Positions 7,681-15,682 of a stretch of 64,000 nucleotides of DNA are shown here, piece by piece. How positions within the stretch are numbered: the stretch's first letter is position 1; every line of letters begins with the position of its first letter. The notes under the pieces are model-generated. The model did not search any database. It was not told the origin of the DNA and saw only the letters and a list, made by a program, of their open reading frames with translations. The translations under genes and the position numbers were made by a program. The stretch is from Streptomyces celluloflavus (GTDB lineage: Bacteria; Actinomycetota; Actinomycetes; Streptomycetales; Streptomycetaceae): NCBI GenBank assembly GCA_000720995.1, contig JOEL01000014.1, forward strand, positions 80,171 to 144,170, written 5' to 3'.

Positions 7681-9996
7681 TCAGAACGACGTGGTGACGG
7701 TGACCCCGCTGAAGTCGGTCACCGCGTACAGGCTGATGTACCGGTAGCCCGCCTCGGTGTTGTTGACGGTGATGCTCTCAGCGTTGCCGGAGTTGGTGGA
7801 CTTCTGGGTGAAGGCGGACGGGCCGGCCCATGTCGTCGGGTCGTAGTAGAGGTCAGCATTGCCGCTGCCGCCGCTGGTAGTGACCTTCAGAGTGGTGTTG
7901 CCGGCCGGCAGCCACACCCACAGGTAGTCGGTGTCACCGGCGACCCGGGACTGGTCCGACCGGAAGCAGTTCTTCCCCATCGCCTGCGTGTTGGTGTCGG
8001 CGCAGGCCGTGCGGTTGCCGCTGCCACCGCCCAGGGTGTCGAGCCAGGCGTCGAAGTCGGCGTCGTAGCTGGTGCCGATGTTGTTGTAGACGGCGTAGGC
8101 ACCCTGGTAGTCCCCGGTCCGCATCTTGGCCAGCATGGCCTGGATCTGGTCCGGGTGTTTCTCGGTCATGTACCGGACGGCCAGGTATCCCCACGGGTAG
8201 GTGCGGGTCTCGTCGTCGATGACGTAGGTGTTCTGGAAGAGCTGGCTGAGCTTGTAGGTGTGTTTGCCCGCCTCGGTCAGCGCGCCGTCGTCGGTGAGGT
8301 TGCGGTAGGAGTAGGAGACGTACTCCGCTTGGCCCTCTATCCACCAGACGTCCGGGACGGTGATCTGGGTGCCGAAGTCGCCCTTCATGTCGTAGATGGA
8401 CTGCTGGACGTGCGCGAACTCATGGTTGAGGTTCCACGCGTTGGCCGGGAAGCCGTTGTCGGTCGGCCACTGGTAGAGGATGGAGTAGGCGATGTTGTCG
8501 GGGTCGGTCGGCGTGCCGGTCAGCGTCTCGCCGCCGTTGTTGGTGTCATTGCCGAAGATCGCCCACGAGTAGGTCGTGTAGTCGGTCCTGCTCCCGAAGA
8601 TGACCATCTTCAGGTTGAAGTACTCACCGGGGATCGGCGTGCTGGTCTTGACCTGATTCTGGTAGAACGCGACCTCATTCGACAGGCTCGTGCAGACGTC
8701 GGACTGCTCCTTCGCTGTCAGCGCCTGCGCCATGACGGTGAAGTTGCTGCAGGCGTTGTTGATCGGCAGCGCGGCCGCGGTGAGTTGCTTCGTCAGGTCG
8801 CAGACGCCGTAGTAGGAGCACTGGTCCGGGTCCCCGACGCTAGCCCGGTAGGCGACGTGCACCCACAGGTTGTCCGTGGCACCGGTGATGGACGAGCCGT
8901 CCAGCAGACCCTTGATGAGCGGGCGGATCTTGCTCTGCAGGGCCGGTATCTGGATGAGGTTGGCCAGGTCGTTGCCTGCGTTCGAGTCGAGGACGTCGTT
9001 GACCCCGCCGAGCAGGTCGCGGTGGCCGAGGGTGAAGTTGTAGAGCGTGTCGGCGATACCGGGTTTCGCGGTGATCGCGGTGACGAAGTCCGACAGCCAC
9101 GGGCCGCGCCACAGCGGGGTGTAGATCGCGTTCAGCGCCCGGTCCATCTCCGGGACGGCGTCCCACGAACTGCTGGTGTAGGCGTTGAGGTAGCGGCCGT
9201 AGACGTCCAGGTAGTCGGCCTGCACCTGCGCGCTGTCGGTGAGGACGAACGCCTGCTCCAGCACACCGCCGTTGCCCGCGCTGACGTCATTCGCGTGACT
9301 GCTGGCGAACAGCGTGTTGAACCCGTTCTCGATGGCGCTGCGGAGCGAGGGGTCGTACGTGCCGACGTCCTGGGGGTTGCCGTACTGCACGTAGTAACCG
9401 GCACGCATGAAGTACATCAGCTCGTACAGGCCGCCGGAGTCGTCACCGGTGTAGGAGCCTGCCGCTCCGGCGACGCCGTTCGCCACCGCGAGCATCTGGG
9501 ACTGATTGAACACAGCGTGCGCGTCCGGACCCGTCAGGCTGAACAGCGGGTTGATGCAGGAGCTCCAGTCCACCGTCTTGATGTACGACACCAGGTCGCT
9601 GCCGGACCGGCCCGAGAAGTCCGACGTGGTGCACGACGTGACGGCGGCAGGCCGGGCGGCACCGGCCGCGTTGAGTGGCGCGTGTGCTGACAGGTGCGGC
9701 TTGGACGGCTTGGCCGAACCCAGGGCAGCCGGCGCCCCGCGAAGTTTCGCGGGCAACGGCTTGGCGCTGGTGGCGGCGGCTTGGGACTGAGCGGTCTCGG
9801 GTCCGGTGGGCGTGACCTTCCCGTGCTGTTTGGCAGCCTGCACGGCTGCGGAGGGTACCGACACGGCCGGTGGTGAGGCATGCCTCGTGTTGCTGGTTGC
9901 CGCGGCCGCCTGAGTGTTCGTCAGGCCGGCGACGACGAGCCCTCCGGCCGCCAGACCTGCGGCCAGAACTCTGGGCAGGATTGATCGACAGTGCAT
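7681..9996 (-). CDS. secreted M9 family collagenase
   Basis: 771 aa from ATG 9996, preceded by GGAG 8 bases upstream. A signal peptide (MHCRSILPRVLAAGLAAGG) and an Ala/Pro-rich pro-region lead to the M9N-type activator domain (residues about 165-450). The gluzincin peptidase core has the zinc motif HEFAH (H525, E526, H529) and the third ligand E558 in EGQAEY. A pre-peptidase C-terminal (PPC) domain follows a Cys-containing linker, from about residue 665 (DYLWVWLPAGNTTLKV). Expected to digest native collagen outside the cell and release Gly/Pro/hydroxyproline peptides. Around it lie stubs of a proline racemase, aminopeptidase P and a DapA-family gene, which could have used those products. Confidence 0.92.
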   Translation of the reverse strand: MHCRSILPRVLAAGLAAGGLVVAGLTNTQAAAATSNTRHASPPAVSVPSAAVQAAKQHGKVTPTGPETAQSQAAATSAKPLPAKLRGAPAALGSAKPSKPHLSAHAPLNAAGAARPAAVTSCTTSDFSGRSGSDLVSYIKTVDWSSCINPLFSLTGPDAHAVFNQSQMLAVANGVAGAAGSYTGDDSGGLYELMYFMRAGYYVQYGNPQDVGTYDPSLRSAIENGFNTLFASSHANDVSAGNGGVLEQAFVLTDSAQVQADYLDVYGRYLNAYTSSSWDAVPEMDRALNAIYTPLWRGPWLSDFVTAITAKPGIADTLYNFTLGHRDLLGGVNDVLDSNAGNDLANLIQIPALQSKIRPLIKGLLDGSSITGATDNLWVHVAYRASVGDPDQCSYYGVCDLTKQLTAAALPINNACSNFTVMAQALTAKEQSDVCTSLSNEVAFYQNQVKTSTPIPGEYFNLKMVIFGSRTDYTTYSWAIFGNDTNNGGETLTGTPTDPDNIAYSILYQWPTDNGFPANAWNLNHEFAHVQQSIYDMKGDFGTQITVPDVWWIEGQAEYVSYSYRNLTDDGALTEAGKHTYKLSQLFQNTYVIDDETRTYPWGYLAVRYMTEKHPDQIQAMLAKMRTGDYQGAYAVYNNIGTSYDADFDAWLDTLGGGSGNRTACADTNTQAMGKNCFRSDQSRVAGDTDYLWVWLPAGNTTLKVTTSGGSGNADLYYDPTTWAGPSAFTQKSTNSGNAESITVNNTEAGYRYISLYAVTDFSGVTVTTSF

Positions 9997-10162
9997 CGCA
10001 TCTCCAGTGGGGGGGAGCGAAGGGGAAGCCGCCCGAGGAAGCGAGCAGCGGTGTGTAACATTGCACTGGGTGAAGTCGTGAGCAATACTCCGGGACCCAG
10101 CACTGTTTCCAGTTGCCCCATAACACCGGCGCACAGGGTGTCAACGCCCGCCTGGAAGTGAG
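9997..10162. other. collagenase upstream region
   Basis: 166 bases between the collagenase start and the racemase stub that starts on the plus strand. I found no clear promoter boxes. The region is moderately AT-richer than its surroundings. Confidence 0.35.
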
Positions 10163-10258
10163 ATGCGGACGACCAGGGCACAGCCGATCGAGACGATCGA
10201 CTGGCACACCGGCGGCGAACCGTTCCGGATCGTCGTGGACGGCCCGGCCAAGGTGACG
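10163..10258 (+). pseudogene. N-terminal stub of a proline racemase / hydroxyproline epimerase family gene
   Basis: ATG 10163 follows GGAAG. The frame reads MRTTRAQPIETIDWHTGGEP and then FRIVVDGPAKV before entering a 7-base tandem repeat and a TGA. DWHTGGEPFRIV is the N-terminal signature of the proline racemase superfamily, which includes 4-hydroxyproline 2-epimerase and 3-hydroxyproline dehydratase. The two catalytic cysteines lie far downstream in intact members and are missing, so this is a relic. An unexpressed stub next to a collagenase fits loss of a hydroxyproline pathway. Confidence 0.65.
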
Positions 10259-10286
10259 GGTGACGGGTGACGGGTGACGGGTGACG
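10253..10286. repeat. 7-base tandem repeat GTGACGG, four full copies plus a partial one
   Basis: GTGACGG occurs at 10253-10259, 10260-10266, 10267-10273 and 10274-10280, followed by GTGACG. It sits exactly where the racemase reading frame breaks. A 7-base unit is not a multiple of three, so slippage here would shift the frame. Confidence 0.9.
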
Positions 10287-10677
10287 TGCCCGCCTACATC
10301 CACGCGCACAGCGTCGAACACCGCGCACACGGTCGGCACATGCCGGTGCACCGTCGTTCCGCGCGACGCGTTCCTGCCCGGATTCGTGCTGAGATGACCG
10401 AACTCCTCCACGCGGAGCTGGTCTTCGCCTTGGGGCCGGTAGCCGCCGTCCGGGCCGTCCGCCGACCTGCTCACCGCGAAGGCCGCCCTGCGAGGCGACC
10501 GTCCGACGGTCGTCAGGACCACCGGGGTGGGATGTGGGAGGACCTGGTGGTCGCCGTCGCGGCGTACCAGGCAGGGAGAGGCGCACCAGCAGGGAGCACA
10601 GGCGGAGCGCCCCCTGTTTCCGTACCATGTGAAATAGTACTGTCGCCGCACAGGGTTCCCGACGGACGGAGCACACG
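10287..10677. other. unassigned stretch between racemase stub and aminopeptidase P stub
   Basis: About 390 bases with open frames on both strands but no recognisable domain and no coherent start. I see no conserved continuation of the racemase. The right end, from about 10610, should carry the promoter of the aminopeptidase P fragment. Confidence 0.4.
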
Positions 10678-11262
10678 GTGGTGCGAGACGACATGCAGCA
10701 GCGCGAGGGCGCGAGCCACGACCGCGCGGTGCCGCCAACGCTGGCGGAATGCTTCACGCAAGGGTGGGCCGAGGAGACTCCGGCGGTGCCGGTACTGCCC
10801 GGAGCGGCGTACGCGGCCAAACGTCGCGCGCTGCTGTCCGCGCGCTTCCCCGGGGAGCGAATCGTGATCTCGGCCGGCGGCCTGAAGGTCCGGAGCAACG
10901 ACTTCGACTACCCCTTCCGGCCGCACTCCGCGTTCCTCCACCTCACCGCGGACGAGGGCGGCGCCGCCGCCCCGGACAGCGTCCTCGTCCTGGAGCCGAC
11001 GGGCACCGGCCACGACGCCACGGTGTTCGTCCGGCCGCGCTCCCCGCGCGACGGCGGGCCGAACGGCACCGAGTTCTACCGCGACCGCCGCTACGGCGAG
11101 TTCTGGACCGGCCGGCGCCGCACCCTGGCGGAGACCTCCGACGCCCTGGGCCTTACAGCTCTCCCCCGCGATGGCCTCGCACGCGCCCTCGCCTCGGACG
11201 TCCCGACCCGGGTGGTGCGCGGCCAGGACCCGGTGGTCGACGCGGCGGCGCCGCCGGCCGCC
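10678..11262 (+). pseudogene. aminopeptidase P N-terminal domain, truncated
   Basis: From GTG 10678, with ACGGAG upstream, about 195 residues match the AMP_N (creatinase-like) N-terminal domain of Xaa-Pro aminopeptidase P: YAAKRRALLSARFPGERIVI, SNDFDYPFRPHSAFLHLT, VLVLEPTGTG and GEFWTGRRRTLAE. The metal-binding pita-bread domain that carries catalysis is absent. At about 11262 the sequence changes to a thymidylate kinase body in another frame. Aminopeptidase P removes residues in front of proline and would suit collagen peptides. It is a clean two-gene junction rather than gradual decay, which suggests a deletion or recombination event. Confidence 0.78.
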
Positions 11263-11266
11263 GGGG

Positions 11267-11780
11267 CCGAGGCATCGCCGTACACCGAACCGTGGAGCCC
11301 TCCACCAGCGAGCTCGGCACCTTCACCCGCCAGAACGCCAACACCATCCATGGGCACGCTCTGGCCTGCCTGGTCGCGGCGGACCGGTACGCGCACATCG
11401 AACACGAGATCAAGCCGTCGCTCCACGCCGGCGACACGGTCATCTGTGATCGCTACCTCGCCTCGACGCTGGTCTTGCAGCGGCTCGACGGCGTGCCGCT
11501 GGAGTTCCTGCTCGACCTGAACGCGGACATCCTGATGCCCGACCTGGCGGTGATCCTCACCGCGTCGCCCGGCCTCATCGCCCACCGGATAGCCGAGCGC
11601 GGAATCCGCCACCGATTCCACCTCGACCCCACCATGCCCAGCCGCGAGGTCGACCTCTACGCCGAGACCGCCCTCACCCTCACCGCCAAGAACGTGAAGG
11701 TACTGGTGCTCGACAGCAGCAATGCCACGCCGTCGGAGCTCGCGGCCGAAATCGCCGACACGCTCCCCGACCCTCGATAG
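11267..11780 (+). pseudogene. thymidylate-kinase-like protein lacking its P-loop
   Basis: The frame ending at 11780 reads GIAVHRTVEPSTSELGTF, HGHALACLVAADRYAH, DTVICDRYLASTLVLQRLDG, then LNADILMPDLAVILTAS. These are the thymidylate kinase regions after the Walker A: the TEPS segment, the AADR motif and the DRY motif. The first 25 or so residues, with the GxxGxGKS/T loop, are missing; the upstream sequence belongs to aminopeptidase P. Without the P-loop it cannot bind ATP normally. I treat it as a pseudogene, though the body is well preserved and ends at its natural stop. Confidence 0.72.
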
Positions 11781-11819
11781 CGTCGGCAACCTCACCGAAG
11801 CCGACAACCCCCAGGGATC

Positions 11820-12260
11820 ATGAACCCGGAACCCGCACAACCCGTCATCGACACACACGTCATCCTCCGCGACGGGGACAAGATTCTCTTCTCACAGCGT
11901 GGCGGCCCGTACGGCCACGGGCGGTGGCACATGCCCTCGGGCAAGCTCGACAAAGGCGAGCCCCTGACCGTCGGCGCCGCCCGCGAACTGTACGAGGAAA
12001 CCGGCATCACGGCCGACCCGGCTCACCTGCGCCTCGTCCAGGTCGTACACCACCGGCAAGACGCGGAAATGGAACGAATCGGCTTCTTCTTCGAGGCCAC
12101 CGAATGGCAAGGACACCCGGTCAACAAGGAACCCGAGAAGTGCCGCGCCCTCGGATGGTTCACCGTGCACGAACTGCCCGACGACATCATCGAATACCCC
12201 GCGGCCGGCTTGAACGGCTACCTCCGGACCACGGGTCCTCTCACTGAGCACGCCTGGTAG
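11820..12260 (+). CDS. NUDIX hydrolase
   Basis: 146 aa from ATG 11820; the upstream CAGGGA is a weak ribosome site. The NUDIX box GX5EX7REUXEEXGU is complete at residues 41-63: GKLDKGEPLT, then GAARELYEETGI. The domain is compact, as in MutT/ADP-ribose pyrophosphatase-type housecleaning enzymes that hydrolyse nucleoside diphosphates linked to another moiety. Substrate not predictable. It is one of the few intact genes in the disrupted region, 40 bases after the headless thymidylate kinase and followed by an ABC-transporter remnant and a MazG-like gene. The nucleotide theme of the three suggests that they were once a unit. Confidence 0.88.
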   Translation: MNPEPAQPVIDTHVILRDGDKILFSQRGGPYGHGRWHMPSGKLDKGEPLTVGAARELYEETGITADPAHLRLVQVVHHRQDAEMERIGFFFEATEWQGHPVNKEPEKCRALGWFTVHELPDDIIEYPAAGLNGYLRTTGPLTEHAW

Positions 12261-12339
12261 CCGCGGCACGAGGACCACGTCCGGGGCGTGGCTCAATCGC
12301 CCGCCCCGGACTTCTTCATCGGATGAGCCGAGCCCCCGG

Positions 12340-12557
12340 GTGGACCCCGGCGGAGAAGGCCAGATCTTCCTTGAGACAGAGCGCATCGCCGCCGAGCGCA
12401 TGACGATCGACGTCACGCACCAGCTGGAGAACATCCGTCTCGCCGGCCGAATCCTCGCTATGCGTGACGCCCGCATTATCGAGCAGGTGGATACAACGAA
12501 CTGGCCCATGCGGGCGGCTTGTTCGCTGAGATCGTGGCCCCCGTCAAGGACCGGTAG
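12340..12557 (+). pseudogene. C-terminal remnant of an ABC transporter ATP-binding domain
   Basis: About 70 codons show the end of an ABC nucleotide-binding domain: RMTIDVTHQLENIRLAGRIL, with the H-loop histidine after T, then AMRDARIIEQ. One base is off after IIEQ, and the next frame gives GYNELAHAGGLFAEIVAP and a TAG at 12555. Compare the usual ITHRL-x-ADRI-V-G-x-I-E-x-G-x-H-x-EL. Walker A, the signature motif and Walker B are absent. It is a relic only. Confidence 0.65.
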
Positions 12558-12663
12558 GCAGCCGGTGTCCTCACGCAGCCAAACGACCGGCCACTCCCCG
12601 ATGACGCTCACGTTCCCCCTGAGCGCTTGAACCCCGTCCGTACGAAACAGAATCGAGACACAC

Positions 12664-12999
12664 GTGACTGATACCTGGCAGACGATTGCCCGCCTTGCCG
12701 GCCGCCTGGAGGAACACTCCACGCTCCCTCGCGAACAGCGCATCCTTCTGCAACTGCTGAAGATCCAGGAGGAGGCCGGCGAGGTCGCCGAGGCGGTCAT
12801 CGGAGCCATGGGGCAGAACCCTCGCAAAGGTCACTCGCACACCTGGAAGGACGTCGAGGCCGAGATCTGCGATGTCATCGTCACCGGCATGGTCGCCTTG
12901 ACCCGCATGAACCCCGAGGCCGCGACCGTCTTCCAACGTCACATGGAGGGCCTCGTCGCGCGGGACCTGGACCAAGCCGAGGGCGCCGCTGCCCAGTGA
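12664..12999 (+). CDS. MazG-like nucleotide pyrophosphohydrolase
   Basis: 111 aa from GTG 12664. The all-alpha MazG-like fold is indicated by EEAGEVAEAV (residues 36-45), the EExxE metal motif, and later EAEICDVIV, the second acidic motif ExxD. Such proteins hydrolyse nucleoside triphosphates to monophosphates and usually serve pool sanitation. The length fits the short single-domain type. It lies about 100 bases after the ABC remnant. The nearby NUDIX hydrolase and thymidylate kinase body are also nucleotide enzymes. Confidence 0.82.
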   Translation: MTDTWQTIARLAGRLEEHSTLPREQRILLQLLKIQEEAGEVAEAVIGAMGQNPRKGHSHTWKDVEAEICDVIVTGMVALTRMNPEAATVFQRHMEGLVARDLDQAEGAAAQ

Positions 13000-13469
13000 A
13001 CCGGCTCGCACAATCGGCCAAGAGTGATCACGGTTGGGGCGGATGTAACAGATCACCGCTCCACGACGTTCCGAACCGCGAAACGGGGTTGACCTTCGTG
13101 CCAACCCCACTCACAGCCGAGGAATGGGTGACAACTGCTACCGCTCCCCTCTCACCGGCAGCAGGACGGGCCTTCTGTCAGGAACCCCCGTTCCCGTCAC
13201 GGCCCGCCTCGGCGCCACAGGCCCCGGTGGCCGACTACGCGCTCACCGGCTCGTACGGCCTGATCTTCTTCACCCGCACGATCACCTCGCCCGCAGCGGA
13301 GTCCTGAAATCCGGCGCGGATCGCGTCGACGCTCGGGCCCTGGTCTCCCACCGAACGGCGGCGGACCGGGACGCGGTTCCCGAGGTGTGCACGCGACACC
13401 AATCGGGCGCCGTACCCATCGTGCGCGTCGTGAGTACACCGCCTGAGCCCCCCTTGCCGCGAATCATCG
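13000..13469. other. unassigned stretch at the right edge of the disrupted region
   Basis: About 470 bases without a recognisable gene. On the minus strand the frame of the acetyltransferase fragment continues to a stop at 13235, ending GEVIVRVKKIRPYEPVSA. That tail does not look like any acetyltransferase and may be foreign sequence fused at the junction near 13470. Confidence 0.45.
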
Positions 13470-13705
13470 CCCGCGAAGTTGCCGGCCAGCTCCTGCGACG
13501 CCAGCTCCACCACCGAGGAATACGCCCGCCGGTCCGACGGCACCGGCACCGCGGCGGGAGACTCCGCCGCGTCCGGCGGGAGGGGCCGCCAGGGCTCGGA
13601 GCCGGCGCGCGACCGCGTCGCCACGTCCTCGTACAACTCGGCCTGGAAAACGGGGACATCACTGTCCCACCGAGTCCGCAGTGCGACCTTCTCGCCTCGT
13701 ATCAT
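13470..13705 (-). pseudogene. N-terminal fragment of a GNAT acetyltransferase (RimJ/RimL type)
   Basis: ATG 13705 follows AAGGGCGC. The first 78 residues are a clear RimJ/RimL-type start: MIRGEKVALRTRWDSDVPVF, AELYEDVATRSR, EPWRPLPP and YSSVVELASQELAG. Similarity stops at about 13470; the acetyl-CoA-binding loop and the C-terminal strand are missing, and the frame goes on with unrelated residues to 13235. The C-terminal third of this same family lies on the same strand at 4715-4891. If both come from one gene, about 45 codons are missing and 8.6 kb was inserted. Confidence 0.75.
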
Positions 13706-13819
13706 GCGCCCTTGCTATCCCACCCGGCACAGTCGATCAGGAGACCGGGTCGGCCGGACCGCCTGCCTGTGCCCGGCCTGATGGCGAACCCTCAATCCTG
13801 GCCCCGACCGGTGCGCGGG

Positions 13820-14497
13820 TCAGCTCGCCGTCCCGTCGAGGAGGGGCTTGAGTTTGGCCACGAGGGTGCCGGCCGAGACGATACGGGGGATCTGCTCACC
13901 TTCCGGCGGCGCGAGGTTCGGGCAGGATTCGCTGTCGGACGCATCGCCCTTGAGCTTGAAGCTCTGCAACTGGCGGCCGGTGTCCGCCGTCCGGACGGTG
14001 ACCTGATAGGACACGTCGACGAGGAGCCGAAGGCTCATGTTGTATCCGCCAGGTTTCGCGTACATGCACCGGCCCGTGGTCGCCGTGGAGTGGCCGGGCA
14101 ACGGCGCCAGGCAGATGACGAGTTGGGCGACGGACCCGCCTGCCTTCGCGGTCTGCGATGCCCACCGTGGCGGCAGGTGGATATAGGCCGGCGTCGCGAG
14201 GTCGGGGGTGTCCAACTGGATGACGTCCGCCGGGTGCGGCCCCGGTCCCTGGTAGTGGCCCTGAGGGTCGCTCGGCACCTTGCCCAGGCACACGTTCTGC
14301 GGAGTGGCAGCCGGTGAACTCGCCTCCGCGGACGGGGCAGGAGCCGAAACGGTACGGGCAGGAGTACTGGGCGGAGCCGTCGGCCCGGCTTGATCGCCCC
14401 CGGCGCGGCCGCATCCGGCGAGCGCCGTGAGCACAACGGCAACTCCGACTCCCGCACACATCCGCACGCCGCGCCGTCGCCTGTCCCGCTCCCGCAC
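13820..14497 (-). CDS. putative secreted lipoprotein
   Basis: 225 aa. The N-terminus is strongly basic (RERDRRRRGVR), followed by a hydrophobic core and a lipobox LTALAGC, so the cysteine at about residue 29 should be lipidated and the protein anchored outside the membrane. A flexible Pro/Ala/Ser linker of about 45 residues follows. The remaining domain of about 150 residues has four cysteines (NVCLG, VICLAP, GRCMY, SESCPN), which could form two disulfides. I do not recognise the family. A second in-frame ATG 11 codons in is an alternative start. It stands alone between the acetyltransferase fragment and the nucleotidyltransferase gene. Confidence 0.75.
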   Translation of the reverse strand: MRERDRRRRGVRMCAGVGVAVVLTALAGCGRAGGDQAGPTAPPSTPARTVSAPAPSAEASSPAATPQNVCLGKVPSDPQGHYQGPGPHPADVIQLDTPDLATPAYIHLPPRWASQTAKAGGSVAQLVICLAPLPGHSTATTGRCMYAKPGGYNMSLRLLVDVSYQVTVRTADTGRQLQSFKLKGDASDSESCPNLAPPEGEQIPRIVSAGTLVAKLKPLLDGTAS

Positions 14498-14664
14498 TCT
14501 CGCCCCCTGGCATGTCCCCGATGATTGTCGCGATCAAGTCTGCCCCACGAGGACGGCGGGTTCCAGGGCTACCGTTCGAATGCCATCCACACCTGGCAGC
14601 GGCGCATCATCGGCCACACCAGGGGCCTGCGGGCGACGGCGGACGGATCGGACCGCTTGACGAA

Positions 14665-15390
14665 TCAGGGGCGCCAGCGGTGCGAGTGGCCTTCCCTCAG
14701 CGGCCCGCCGAGCAGGTCGAGCACGTGCTCGGCGGCGGCCGCCAACGGGGCGGGGTCGGCGTGTTCGGCCACCGCTTGATGGCCGTCCAGCAGGGCCCTG
14801 CCCCGTACCGGGTCCGCGCTCAGCAGTCTGCGGGGCAGCCACTTGCCGATGCCTGTCCAGGCGTTGTGGTGCGCGGTGAGCAGGTGTGTCGCCTCGCGCA
14901 GGGTGAAGTCGGCGAGGGAGAGCTGTTCGTACCGATCGGCCGGCGGGGTGTCGATCAGGTCGTCCATGAAGCAGGTGAGGCCGTAGCGTCCACGTTCCCA
15001 TTCCGCCGGGGTGAGCGGGGGCGGGCCGGCCGCCAGCACCGCTCGGGCCCGATCGCACGTACGGGAGAGATGACCGTGGGGGTCCATCAAGGGCAGCCCC
15101 TGGTCATAGATGAACAGGACCGTGCCGCGACGGCGGGCTCTGTCCCACGCGAAGAATTCCGGTATGTCCGCGAGGGTGTTCAGGAACAGCTCGGCCAGAA
15201 GGCCCTCGTGGCGTATCACCTCGCGACGGCTGGTGTCCGAGTCCGGCAGGAGGACGGCCACGTCGAGATCGCTCTTCGCAGTGGCCCGCCCCTGGGCGGC
15301 CGAGCCTCCCAGCAGGGCTCCCAGGGCGTGCGGGAAGAGGGTCGTGACCAAGCGCAGAGCCTGGGCGGCAGGGTTTTCCTGATCATTCAT
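14665..15390 (-). CDS. nucleotidyltransferase-domain protein (MNT/aminoglycoside adenylyltransferase type)
   Basis: 241 aa. The DNA-polymerase-beta-like nucleotidyltransferase motif is at residues 28-45: GGSAAQGRATAKSDLDVAVL, where D41 and D43 would bind Mg. The C-terminal half is helical, with HLLTAHHNAWTGIGKWLPRR, like the HEPN or aminoglycoside-adenylyltransferase C-terminal bundle. It could modify a protein partner (as in MNT-HEPN toxin pairs) or a small molecule; neither is shown. No separate HEPN gene is adjacent, but the helical part could play that role internally. It is followed upstream by an APH-fold gene on the same strand. Confidence 0.75.
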   Translation of the reverse strand: MNDQENPAAQALRLVTTLFPHALGALLGGSAAQGRATAKSDLDVAVLLPDSDTSRREVIRHEGLLAELFLNTLADIPEFFAWDRARRRGTVLFIYDQGLPLMDPHGHLSRTCDRARAVLAAGPPPLTPAEWERGRYGLTCFMDDLIDTPPADRYEQLSLADFTLREATHLLTAHHNAWTGIGKWLPRRLLSADPVRGRALLDGHQAVAEHADPAPLAAAAEHVLDLLGGPLREGHSHRWRP

Positions 15391-15682
15391 GGCCGGTCAT
15401 CGTGCCAGCCCGGGGATGCGTTCGTCCGAGTTCGGGGTCCCTACCTTGTTCCCTGGTTCAGGGAAGCCTGCCTGGCGTGGCCGATGCTCGTCACCGCCCG
15501 GGAGTTCCTGCCACCGCACCGCGTCTCCGCAGCAACGTCGCAGCAACGTCGCCGGTTCCCCGTAAAGTCAAGGCATTTCCGACCTTCGCCGTCACAGCGG
15601 ATCAAAGCCGCGAACGCCCGTATCCGGCGGCCGGACGAGAAGTACGGCGGCGCCGCTCCGCGTTGCCCGGTGCCTCCGCGGG
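15391..15682. other. intergenic
   Basis: Nearly 300 bases between the nucleotidyltransferase start and the APH-fold gene stop. I see no gene or strong structure. Confidence 0.4.

Noticed and set aside
7378-9690. 770-codon open frame on the plus strand
   Set aside because: Antisense to the collagenase with its HEFAH motif; low-complexity Val/Gly/Arg composition and no domain.
10287-10677. Continuation of the racemase gene beyond the repeat
   Set aside because: No frame shows the expected racemase cysteine motifs.
13235-13469. C-terminal tail of the frame that starts at 13705
   Set aside because: It does not resemble the acetyltransferase or any family I know, so I did not call it as part of a functional gene.
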